From contig JANXBO010000014.1 in assembly GCA_025057575.1 (NCBI GenBank), positions 11,119-52,708 of the forward strand: a DNA stretch of 41,590 nucleotides, given 5' to 3'. A program made the position numbers and the translations under genes. The stretch is from Candidatus Caldisaccharidevorator malaysiensis (GTDB lineage Bacteria > Armatimonadota > Fervidibacteria > Fervidibacterales > Fervidibacteraceae). The notes under the pieces are model-generated. The model was not told where the DNA came from and ran no database searches. It saw only the letters and a list, made by a program, of their open reading frames with translations. Of this stretch, positions 1 through 7,709 are shown one piece after another (positions within the stretch are counted from its first letter, which is position 1; every line of letters starts with the position of its first letter).

Positions 1-962
1 AGGGAAACGTCAAAACCGAAGAGTCGCGTGTCAAATCGCAAACCGTCAACAGGTCCCGCTTCCGTAGAGAAGAGGACGCCGTGTCCGAACTTGACATACT
101 GCCTGCCGACCGTCAAGGTCCCACTTCTGAGAAGGCGAACAGGACCTTGAAGGGAGAGTTGGCGAATCTCCAAAGCAGTGGTTTCCCTCTGAGGGACAGG
201 CGGTGCACCAGCACCCAAGACCCATGTAAACCCAAGACTTGCCCTCCAGTTTTCGTCAATCTGGCGTTCCGCATTCATATCTATTCTTGTCACGGTGGAG
301 CGGTCCCGAACATTGAGGGAGGTCAGCGATCCCGATCGCCGGCTGTCTATATCAAACACGTGCAAGAAGTTAAAGGCTAACGGCAAGGCTTCTGCGGTGG
401 GCACTCCGGGACGAGGTTTGCCTTCCAATTCCGCCACTCGGGCTTCCAGGTCGTCCAGTCGGGCACCAATTCTTTCCAGTTCCGGACGGAACTCCTTAAT
501 CAGCCGGCTCAAAATCTCCTTAACTTGTGGTTCAGGCAGAGCCGGTCCGGGAGGTCCTGGAGGTCCAGCGGGTCCGGGAGGTCCTGGGGGTCCCGGAGGT
601 CCAGGGGGTCCAGCGGGACCGGGCGCACCGGCAGGACCTGGGGCACCAGCGGGTCCGGCAGGACCAGCGGGACCACGAAGAAGTTCCCGAACTTCAGGGT
701 TCTCCCTGATGGCGTCCAGAAGTCTTTTGATCGCCATCGCAAACTCGTAGCGGGTCATTGGCTGGCGTCCCTTGAAGGTCTCATCGGGATAACCCTCCAG
801 AACGCCCAGGCGGTAAAGTTCACGGACTGCGTCATACGCCCAGTGAACGATCGGAACATCTCTGGGCGGCTCTTGAGCGGTGCTTGGCCTGGGAGCCCCG
901 CCCAGTAGTCCCAGGGCCAAGATCACTCCTGTGAGGAGGCGAACCGTCCTTGCCGTCCTCAT
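1..962 (-). CDS. SLH-domain outer-membrane protein with collagen-like insert, partial (C-terminus off window)
   Basis: The first 320 codons are present and the rest lies beyond the left edge. The ATG at 962 follows a GGAGGGG site about 8 bases upstream. The other nearby ATG is out of frame and stops at once. Domains in order: signal peptide (residues 1-30, ending STAQ), one S-layer homology domain (about 33-83, with HWAYDAV, GYPD and TRYEFA), 15 uninterrupted Gly-X-Y triplets (97-141), a short coiled coil (about 142-178), then beta-strand-rich sequence with porin-like alternation. In diderm relatives such as Negativicutes and Deinococcus, OmpM/SlpA proteins join an SLH domain that binds peptidoglycan-linked polymer through a coiled coil to an outer-membrane barrel. 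I infer the same envelope-tethering role here. The collagen-like spacer is unusual. Whether a complete barrel follows cannot be seen. Confidence 0.85.
   Translation of the reverse strand, partial: MRTARTVRLLTGVILALGLLGGAPRPSTAQEPPRDVPIVHWAYDAVRELYRLGVLEGYPDETFKGRQPMTRYEFAMAIKRLLDAIRENPEVRELLRGPAGPAGPAGAPGPAGAPGPAGPPGPPGPPGPPGPAGPPGPPGPALPEPQVKEILSRLIKEFRPELERIGARLDDLEARVAELEGKPRPGVPTAEALPLAFNFLHVFDIDSRRSGSLTSLNVRDRSTVTRIDMNAERQIDENWRASLGFTWVLGAGAPPVPQRETTALEIRQLSLQGPVRLLRSGTLTVGRQYVKFGHGVLFSTEAGPVDGLRFDTRLFGFDVS
540..674 (-). repeat. Collagen-like Gly-X-Y repeat, 15 triplets
   Basis: This 135-base tract encodes 15 uninterrupted Gly-X-Y triplets in the SLH protein. They comprise seven GPA, six GPP and two GAP, so every triplet contains proline. 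Codons vary (GGT/GGA and CCC/CCT/CCA/CCG), so the repeat is kept at the protein level rather than being a recent DNA expansion. The sequence predicts a short rigid rod or a trimer-forming collagen helix between the SLH domain and the coiled coil. Confidence 0.95.
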
Positions 963-995
963 ACCATCAACCCCTCCTTCTTCTGCCCCTGGTGG

Positions 996-1039
996 GGCGA
1001 GTCCTGTTGGATTGCTCGCCGCAGTGGTTCGTCCACTGC
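996..1039 (-). promoter_or_regulatory. Two abutting hairpins in the leader of the SLH-protein gene
   Basis: Two perfect inverted repeats touch each other upstream of the SLH gene. The first is 1021-1027 with 1033-1039, a 7-bp stem with a 5-base loop. The second is 996-1001 with 1015-1020, a 6-bp stem with a 13-base loop. A perfect TTGACA lies on the minus strand at 1067-1072, but the hexamer 17 bases on (GTTGAT) is a poor -10. If that promoter is used, the transcript would begin close to the first hairpin. Possible roles are mRNA stability or translational control. No known riboswitch is recognised. Confidence 0.4.
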
Positions 1040-1139
1040 CACGATCAACAGCGGCCACTACAGGGCTGTCAACCCCCTGGCCAGCCTTCATCGTTTTTAG
1101 ACTCAGCCCCATCAGGAAAGTTTCGCCACCTCAGAAGTT

Positions 1140-1856
1140 TCAGAAGTTGATGTCTATCTGGAAAGTCCACTTCCATTTCCCATTGATCACTCCGTCGTTG
1201 AACCAGACGGGTCCGGTCAAAAGGTTGATGTTCTCGGTAAAGAAGATGGAAAGTCCCACTCCCCCGCCTCCGATGGCATTCTTCCCTGTTGCGTAGTCCG
1301 CCACCAGCAGATACTTTCCCGGCACCAGCCACCGGTCCCAGGCGATCATAAAACCCGATCGGCCCCGTCCTCCCAAAGCGGTTCGGTTGCCGATGTAGTA
1401 ACTGAAGTGCACTCTGCCTAATCCCTTAAAGGTCTTGCCCGTCACCAGTTGGATGCAGTTCTGATTGGTGACTCCCGATTTGGTACCCCAGTTGAAGAAA
1501 CCAATCTGAAGAGCCGGCGATTCAGGACCCAACGCTCCTTCTGGGTAGCCGATTTTGGCGTTCAGCAGAAGGGGATAGCGGCTGGATTCCAACCAGTCAA
1601 AACCTGCTTCCATCTGCAGTTTTCGATCCAACCGGAATCCGTAGGTCAACCCCACAATGATCGGAAAAGCCGCCTGATTCGGCTTTCTGATCGGGAAATA
1701 GGTGTCGTAGGTAAGGTGCCAGACTCCCGGTGCTTGAAGGTCTATCGTGCACGGTGTCCAGTAAGCCGTTGACGGCGTCGCAACGCCCAACTTAACCGTT
1801 AGCAGAACCGTTAGTAACGAAGACCCTACTAACGCAACATTCCTCACCGACCGCAT
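1140..1856 (-). CDS. Exported hypothetical protein, small outer-membrane beta-barrel candidate
   Basis: The product is 238 residues. It starts with a signal peptide (MRSVRN, then a hydrophobic stretch to about residue 30) and continues with alternating polar/hydrophobic strands rich in Gly, Tyr, Trp and Phe. The last residues are DINF, and a terminal aromatic residue is typical of BAM-dependent outer-membrane barrels. I recognise no named family. Two in-frame starts have good ribosome-binding sites: ATG 1856 (GAGGAGGGA upstream) and ATG 1925 (AAAGGAGGTG upstream). I chose 1856 because it gives a normal signal peptide; 1925 would add 23 residues with two cysteines. The SLH-tethered protein gene lies 177 bases downstream, so an envelope role is likely but inferred. 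Confidence 0.65.
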   Translation of the reverse strand: MRSVRNVALVGSSLLTVLLTVKLGVATPSTAYWTPCTIDLQAPGVWHLTYDTYFPIRKPNQAAFPIIVGLTYGFRLDRKLQMEAGFDWLESSRYPLLLNAKIGYPEGALGPESPALQIGFFNWGTKSGVTNQNCIQLVTGKTFKGLGRVHFSYYIGNRTALGGRGRSGFMIAWDRWLVPGKYLLVADYATGKNAIGGGGVGLSIFFTENINLLTGPVWFNDGVINGKWKWTFQIDINF

Positions 1857-1945
1857 CCCAGTCCCTCCTCTTGACAGTGCGTTTCTTTTTGGCTGATAGT
1901 CGCAGCCGTTTGAACAACCGACCATCTTCCACACCTCCTTTGGGT

Positions 1946-1993
1946 TTAACAAAAACGCCCCGGTCCTGCGGCACCAGCTGCACGACCGAGGCG
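1946..1993 (-). terminator. Rho-independent terminator after the flotillin gene
   Basis: On the minus strand a 10-bp stem (1984-1993 with 1956-1965, one G-U pair) closes a loop of 18 bases and is followed by TTTTTGTT. It lies about 30 bases past the flotillin stop codon and ends the glnK-amt-flotillin unit before the next gene. Confidence 0.75.
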
Positions 1994-2025
1994 CCGTTGC
2001 CTCGTTGAAGGAGCCCCTTTGGGCG

Positions 2026-3654
2026 TTACTTGTCCGACTTCTCTGTCCCCTTGTCTGACAAAAGAGACAGGATCTTCGCTGGTTCTACTTTTGCAAAGGT
2101 CAGAATCTCCCTTATGACCGGAAGGAGAGCACCTGAACTGACGACCGCCGAAAGGATGCGCTCAACGGTGGATCCGTTACTGGACTCTGGTCCCCCTCCC
2201 AATCCCCGCACATCAAGGACCCGAATGCTCTCTATTTTTTCTGCCGGCGTCATCAGTTCTTTAGCGATGGCTGGCGCCTGCTGAATCAACTGGCTGAGAA
2301 CGTCTTTCCAGACCAGTTTGTCAGCGATGGCGCTTTCCGCCTCCACCATCTGCCGTTGCGCGTATGCTCTGGCTTCTCCCTCGGTTCGCGTCGCCTGTGC
2401 CAGCCGTTCCGTCGCCTCTGCTTTCTTCTGAGCGACTTGCCATTCGGTCTCCGCTCGGATCAACGCCAGTTCCCTTTCTCTCTCAACGGCGGCCTTTTGG
2501 TGAGCGGTCTCCACTAATTGCTCTGCCTTTTTGACTTCTGCTTCGGCTAAGAGGCGGGCTGCTTGCTTCTGGAAGACCATCATCTCGTGTTCGGAAAGCT
2601 CCACGCTGGTCAATCGTCGTGCCGCATTGATCGCCCGCTCTTTTTCCTGCTCTGAGATGCGGACCAGTTTCTCTTTCTCTATCTGGGCTAATTCCGCCTC
2701 TCTCTCCGCCTCTATCAAGTTGATCTGCTCCCGCAGGTTCTTCTCACGAATCAGGCGATCCCTTTCAATTTCGGCTTCCCGAACTCGCCGCTCCTTCTCA
2801 ATTTCCTGCAGCCTGACTAACTCCTCCTGAGTGAAACGGAACCGCTCCGTCTCCGCTCTTTGCCGCGCCTGGTCCGTTTCAATCGCCCTTCTCTGCGCAT
2901 GCTCTGCCATTGCTCGCTCCTGTTCCAGTGTCAGGAGGGTCTTATGGGTTTGCACGTCCTTCTCCTTGACCGCTACTTCCGCATTGCGCTCGTGTTCGTT
3001 TCTCAGAACCCGTGCCCGAGAGGTGAGGGCAGCGATTTGCTCCAATCCGACAGCGTCAAAAACGTTGCTGGGGTCATACTGCTCGGCATCCGTCTGGTCC
3101 AGTGCGAAAAGGGAAACGCTCTCCAACATCAGACCCTTCAAAGCGAGCGAGTCTCGGACCTGGTCGGCAACTTCTTTGGCAAAGCCGATCCGATCCTCGT
3201 GCAGTTCCATTAGCGTCCTGCGGGCAGCGACGGACCGGAGGGCAGCTGTCAGTTCGTCCTCCAGCAACTCCGTGAGGGCTTCTGGGTTGGTGGAACGAGG
3301 TCCCAAACTCTGGGCTGCTCTTAAGACACTCTCTTCTTCAGCGGGTGTCCTGACATAGAAATCAGCACCGACATCCACTCGGAACCGGTCCTTGCTGATG
3401 AGAGCAGCCCGATTTGCCTTAACGACTCTTATTCTGGTTGAGGCAAGAGAGACCCAGGTGATGTTGTGCCACCAGGGTAAAACGAAACAGCCACCACCGA
3501 TGACGACTTTTGGTTTGCCCCCACCGGTGCGGACAAATGCCTTGTCTGCCGTCGCCCGAACGAAGTAAAGGCGGGCAAAGACCCACCAGAGAAAGTAAGC
3601 CAAACCAGCCAGAACGGCCAGCCCGACGATCCAACCGATAATCGTTTCTGCCAT
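2026..3654 (-). CDS. Flotillin-family (SPFH domain) membrane protein, YqiK-like
   Basis: The product is 542 residues, close to E. coli YqiK in length. One N-terminal membrane segment (about 5-27) is followed by an SPFH/band 7 domain (about 30-200), a long Glu/Arg/Lys/Ala-rich coiled coil (about 205-445), and a C-terminal Ala/Leu-rich region with hydrophobic stretches. Flotillins oligomerise on the inner membrane and are linked to ordered lipid patches and membrane-complex organisation. An NfeD-like partner often sits beside such genes but none is here. The ATG has AAGGAGGGG upstream and begins 55 bases after the ammonium-transporter stop. A terminator follows the gene, so co-transcription with glnK-amt is likely. 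Its link to ammonium transport is inferred from position. Confidence 0.88.
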   Translation of the reverse strand: MAETIIGWIVGLAVLAGLAYFLWWVFARLYFVRATADKAFVRTGGGKPKVVIGGGCFVLPWWHNITWVSLASTRIRVVKANRAALISKDRFRVDVGADFYVRTPAEEESVLRAAQSLGPRSTNPEALTELLEDELTAALRSVAARRTLMELHEDRIGFAKEVADQVRDSLALKGLMLESVSLFALDQTDAEQYDPSNVFDAVGLEQIAALTSRARVLRNEHERNAEVAVKEKDVQTHKTLLTLEQERAMAEHAQRRAIETDQARQRAETERFRFTQEELVRLQEIEKERRVREAEIERDRLIREKNLREQINLIEAEREAELAQIEKEKLVRISEQEKERAINAARRLTSVELSEHEMMVFQKQAARLLAEAEVKKAEQLVETAHQKAAVERERELALIRAETEWQVAQKKAEATERLAQATRTEGEARAYAQRQMVEAESAIADKLVWKDVLSQLIQQAPAIAKELMTPAEKIESIRVLDVRGLGGGPESSNGSTVERILSAVVSSGALLPVIREILTFAKVEPAKILSLLSDKGTEKSDK

Positions 3655-3709
3655 CTTTTTCCCCTCCTTAACTTGCCTTCCCGAAACTCTTTCTTTAGGG
3701 AGGCGACCG

Positions 3710-5536
3710 TCACGGTGATTCGCCCTCTATGCGCACCGTAGCCCCGACACCCAGATAGCCTTCAAAGAGCCGCTCCACCGCCCTTCTGATCCGCTCAGGG
3801 TCACCGCCCCGCAACCGAAACTCTCGTCCGTCAAAGGTGACCAGATGGCGGTAAACCTCGTGAAACTCTGGTGGGGCAACGGATGGATCGTGGCACAATC
3901 GCTCCCACCGTCTCTTGACCCGCTCAGGATTGCCGTCTTCAATGACGATGCTGTAGAGCCGGCGATCCGTTACCGGCACAGGTGGAGCGGGTTCTACCGG
4001 CGTCGGTGGGACCGCAGATTGAACGACCAAAGATGCGCCGGTCGGTTGCCACTGGGTTGTGATGGTCGGAACCACCTTCTCCCAGCCGGCGATCCGAAGG
4101 GCTTCAAAACTTCCAAAGGGATCGCCCGGGTAAGCCTCCATTCCCATCTCCCCGATGTCCAGACCCAACACCTCTTCCTCTTCACTGACCCGCAAACCCA
4201 TAAGGGCTTTGATGAACGCCCAGCACACCAGGGACACGGCAAAGGTGTAAGCACCGACGGCGACGACACCCGTCAATTGGACGACGAACTGGGTGTGGTC
4301 ACCACCCATAAAGAGACCCGGCTTAGGCTGTGCCGAACCCAGATCGGCGAAGGGTTCGGCGAAGAGACCGAGGGCGAGGGTGCCCCATATGCCATTCGTC
4401 AGGTGGACGGAGATGGCACCGACAGGATCGTCAATGCGGACTCGGTCAAAGAACAGGACGCTCTCAACCACCAAGACGCCAGCGATCACGCCGATGATGG
4501 CGGCGCTGGTCGGGCTGACAAAGGCGCAAGGAGCCGTTATCGCCACCAGACCTGCCAGACCACCGTTCAGCATCATTGACAGATCGGGCTTGCCCAAACG
4601 CAGCCACGCCCAGAGGGTGGAGACGAACGCCGATGCGGCGCACGCTATGTTGGTGGTGACGGCGATTCGGGCAATCGCCGATGGGTTGGCTGCCATTGTG
4701 GAACCGGGATTAAAACCGAACCATCCCAGCCACAGGATAAAAACCCCGAGGGTGGCGCTCGTCATATTGTGACCGGGGATAGGGTTAACTTTCCCTTCGG
4801 GACCGTACTTGCCCAGCCGGGGACCCAACATAGCGGCGCCGGTAAGGGCTGCCCAGCCACCGACGCTATGGACAACGGTGGACCCAGCGAAATCAAACAT
4901 TCCCCGATCCGCCAGCCAGCCGCCACCCCAAATCCAGTGACCGACAATGGGGTAGATGATGGTGCCCATCAAGAAACTGAACACGATGAAGGCACTGTAT
5001 TTGATCCGCTCGGCAACAGCCCCCGAGACGATGGTCGCTGCGGTTCCGGCGAACACCAGTTGAAAGAGAAAGGCTGCCATCAAAGGGACATAGGTCCAAC
5101 TGAGAGCACTGTAGTCGCCCCGATACTCCTTGGCTAAACCCAAAAGGACCGCCGGGGCGTTATGCTCACCGGTCAGCATCAATCCCTTCCAACCGATGAA
5201 GTTGTTGCCGTCGCCGAACATAAAGGCAAACCCGACGGCTCCGTAGGCAAGAGTGGTGATGGCGAAGACGACGAAGTTCTTCGCCAAAATGTTGGCGGTG
5301 TTTTTCGCCCGGCAAAAGCCGCTTTCTACCAGCGCAAAGCCCGCATTCATCCAGAAGACCAGAAAGGCAGTCAGCAACACCCAAAGGGTGTCGGCAATTA
5401 ACTGCAAGCCCTGAGGGCTTTGTAGCAGTTCACCAAGGTTCTTAACCTGCTGGATATCTTGAGCGGTGGCACTTCCCACACTGAGGAGGAGAAGAACCGC
5501 AATGGAAATAAGGGATCGCCATTGGTACCTAACCAT
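3710..5536 (-). CDS. amt: Ammonium transporter Amt with extra C-terminal soluble domain
   Basis: The product is 608 residues, where Amt/AmtB proteins usually have 400-450. It carries a signal peptide (ending ATAQ) and the Amt channel (about 45-450). Both twin pore histidines are present, H223 (VVHSVGG) and H378 (SVHLTNG), as are the Phe gate residues F162 and F275 (GFNPGS). The usual C-terminal GLD...EAYPGDPF segment, which contacts PII, ends near 474. A Pro-rich linker (about 508-523) leads to a charged domain of about 85 residues with two similar halves (GNPERV and GDPERI). I do not recognise this domain. The ATG at 5536 has AAAGGAGGG upstream, and the gene starts 23 bases after glnK. The trimer should conduct ammonium across the inner membrane under PII control. 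Confidence 0.95.
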   Translation of the reverse strand: MVRYQWRSLISIAVLLLLSVGSATAQDIQQVKNLGELLQSPQGLQLIADTLWVLLTAFLVFWMNAGFALVESGFCRAKNTANILAKNFVVFAITTLAYGAVGFAFMFGDGNNFIGWKGLMLTGEHNAPAVLLGLAKEYRGDYSALSWTYVPLMAAFLFQLVFAGTAATIVSGAVAERIKYSAFIVFSFLMGTIIYPIVGHWIWGGGWLADRGMFDFAGSTVVHSVGGWAALTGAAMLGPRLGKYGPEGKVNPIPGHNMTSATLGVFILWLGWFGFNPGSTMAANPSAIARIAVTTNIACAASAFVSTLWAWLRLGKPDLSMMLNGGLAGLVAITAPCAFVSPTSAAIIGVIAGVLVVESVLFFDRVRIDDPVGAISVHLTNGIWGTLALGLFAEPFADLGSAQPKPGLFMGGDHTQFVVQLTGVVAVGAYTFAVSLVCWAFIKALMGLRVSEEEEVLGLDIGEMGMEAYPGDPFGSFEALRIAGWEKVVPTITTQWQPTGASLVVQSAVPPTPVEPAPPVPVTDRRLYSIVIEDGNPERVKRRWERLCHDPSVAPPEFHEVYRHLVTFDGREFRLRGGDPERIRRAVERLFEGYLGVGATVRIEGESP

Positions 5537-5559
5537 CGTGCCTTCCCTCCTTTGCAAAT

Positions 5560-5998
<439 letters not shown>

Positions 5999-6074
5999 CC
6001 TTGAACGACTGTCTTTTTTGCTTTTTATCGGTCCTTTAGACGGGTGTGGCTGTTAAGCACCTCCTGCTCAGTCT

Positions 6075-7505
6075 CTACACATCGTAGTAAAGGAAGAATT
6101 CGTAGGGGTGGGGGCGAATGTTGACCTCATCGGCTTCCTTTCTCTTGAGTCGCAGCCAGGTCTCCAACACATCTCGGGTGAAGACATCGCCTCTGAGGAG
6201 GAACTGGTGATCCTGCTCCAAAGCGTCCAAGACAGAGTGAAGGGATCCTGGAAGAGAACGGATGGCGCGCCGTTCCTCGGGTTCCAAATCGTAAAGGTTT
6301 TTGTCCATTGGTTCGCCGGGGTCTAGGCGATTGATAATGCCATCCAAACCCGCCATCAACATTGCCGAGAAGGCGAGGTAGGGATTGCAAGACGGGTCGG
6401 GCGGGCGAAACTCTATCCGCTTTGCCCTAGGGCTTCGGGAGTAGACCGGAATCCGCACGCAGGCAGACCGGTTCCTCTGAGAGTAGGCAATGTTGACCGG
6501 CGCTTCATAACCGGGAACCAGCCTTCGGTAAGAGTTGGTCGTTGGAGCGCAAAAGGCGAGAAGAGCGGGTGCGTGACGGAGGAGACCACCGATGTAGTAG
6601 CGGGCAACTTCCGACAATTGGGCATAGCCTCTCTCGTCGTAAAAGACATTGACCTCTCCTCTCCAGATGCTCTGGTGGGTGTGCATTCCCGAACCGTTGT
6701 CGCCAAAAAGGGGCTTGGGCATAAAGGTGGCGGTCAGACCGTTTTTGCGCGCCATCATCTTGATCACATACCGATACACCTGCAGTTTATCCGCCATTCG
6801 GGTCAGCGTGTCATAGCGCAAATCGATTTCACCCTGCCCCGCCGTAGCGACCTCGTGATGGTGCACCTCCACCTCCACCCCCGCCCGCTCTAGAGCCAGA
6901 ACAATCTGAGACCGAAGGTCCTGCAGGGTGTCGGACGGGGGAACGGGGAAATAACCTTCTTTGTGGCGAATCTTGTGAGCCAGGTTGGGTTGTTCTTCTC
7001 TCCCTGTATTCCAGACCCCTTCTTGACTGTCAATGAAGAAAAAGCCGCCGTTCGCTTTGTAGTCAAATCGGGCTTCATTAAAAATGAAAAACTCCGCCTC
7101 GGGTCCCCAGTAACTGGTGTCACCGATCCCTGAGGCAACGAGAAACTGTTCCGCCTTCTTCGCAATGTAGCGGGGATCGCGGGTGTAGGGCTGTCGGGTG
7201 ATCGGATCGTAGACATCGCAGGTGATCACGAGTGTCGGCACTTCCAAGACGGGATCAACGAAAGCCGTGTCGGGGTCCGGCAGCAGGATCATATCGCTCT
7301 CGTGGATCTCCTGAAAGCCTCTGATAGAAGACCCGTCAAAACCGATGCCGTCCTCAAAGAGGGTTTCATTCAGTTCCCTGACGGGAATGCTGAAATGCTG
7401 CCAGACACCTGGTAAATCCGTGAACCGCAGGTCCACGATTTGAATTCCCCCGTCTCTCGCCATCCGGATAACATCCTGATGTGTTCTCCTCTGTCTTCTT
7501 GCCAA
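6075..7505 (-). CDS. glnA: Glutamine synthetase type I
   Basis: The enzyme makes glutamine from glutamate, ammonia and ATP in the cytoplasm. The 476 residues are full length for GSI. Visible motifs are FDGSSI (56-61), the metal-binding GPEAEFF region (134-140), VEVHHHEVATAGQGEID (212-228), NGSGMH (270-275), the NRSACVRIP loop (345-353) and EFRPPDPSCNPY (365-376). KNLYDL (402-407) places Tyr405 where GSI-beta enzymes are adenylylated. The start is TTG at 7505, with GGAGGG 7 bases upstream; no ATG gives a complete N-terminus. A promoter and hairpin leader precede it (see 7588-7700). It is followed by glnK-amt and preceded by an Amt-like gene, so the whole block concerns ammonium assimilation. 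Confidence 0.98.
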   Translation of the reverse strand: MARRQRRTHQDVIRMARDGGIQIVDLRFTDLPGVWQHFSIPVRELNETLFEDGIGFDGSSIRGFQEIHESDMILLPDPDTAFVDPVLEVPTLVITCDVYDPITRQPYTRDPRYIAKKAEQFLVASGIGDTSYWGPEAEFFIFNEARFDYKANGGFFFIDSQEGVWNTGREEQPNLAHKIRHKEGYFPVPPSDTLQDLRSQIVLALERAGVEVEVHHHEVATAGQGEIDLRYDTLTRMADKLQVYRYVIKMMARKNGLTATFMPKPLFGDNGSGMHTHQSIWRGEVNVFYDERGYAQLSEVARYYIGGLLRHAPALLAFCAPTTNSYRRLVPGYEAPVNIAYSQRNRSACVRIPVYSRSPRAKRIEFRPPDPSCNPYLAFSAMLMAGLDGIINRLDPGEPMDKNLYDLEPEERRAIRSLPGSLHSVLDALEQDHQFLLRGDVFTRDVLETWLRLKRKEADEVNIRPHPYEFFLYYDV

Positions 7506-7587
7506 CCAATGTCCCTCCTCACAAGCCGGCTTTCGTTCGTCGCTGCCGTTTTTCTTGTCCCGATGATTTTGGCACTTCTTCCTTTCT

Positions 7588-7637
7588 AAAAGAAAAACCC
7601 TCTGGTCCTACCCCACCCTTGGGGTTAGACCAGAGGG
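7588..7637 (-). terminator. Intrinsic terminator in the glnA leader, possible attenuator
   Basis: On the minus strand a perfect 10-bp outer stem (7628-7637 with 7598-7607) encloses a small CCCC/GGGG hairpin and is followed by TTTTTCTTTT. It sits between the predicted glnA promoter and the glnA start, about 80 bases before the start codon. Just upstream, 7645-7652 (CCAGGGGC in the RNA) can pair with the 5' arm of the terminator, a geometry typical of terminator/antiterminator switches. It may also end transcripts from the Amt-like gene. Confidence 0.75.
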
Positions 7638-7671
7638 CTCCCTTGCCCCTGGCTCTCTCGTCTTTTTAGAC

Positions 7672-7700
7672 ATTATGTCAAAGCATTAGTTTCTCGTCAA
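7672..7700 (-). promoter_or_regulatory. Sigma-70-type promoter of glnA
   Basis: Minus-strand TTGACG (7700-7695) and CATAAT (7677-7672) are separated by exactly 17 bases, and each matches the consensus at 5 of 6 positions. It lies just after the stop codon of the Amt-like gene and points to glnA. The predicted start near 7665 would give an untranslated leader of about 160 bases. Confidence 0.72.
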
Positions 7701-7709
7701 GAGGGTCGG

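Noticed and set aside
295-750. Plus-strand frame with Gly/Pro repeats opposite the collagen-like tract.
   Set aside because: GGN-CCN repeats read similarly on both strands. The minus-strand frame has a signal peptide, SLH domain and ribosome-binding site, so the plus frame is a shadow.
2531-3358. Serine/Arg-rich open frames on the plus strand opposite the flotillin.
   Set aside because: They are the mirror of the Glu/Arg/Lys-rich coiled coil and have no independent support.
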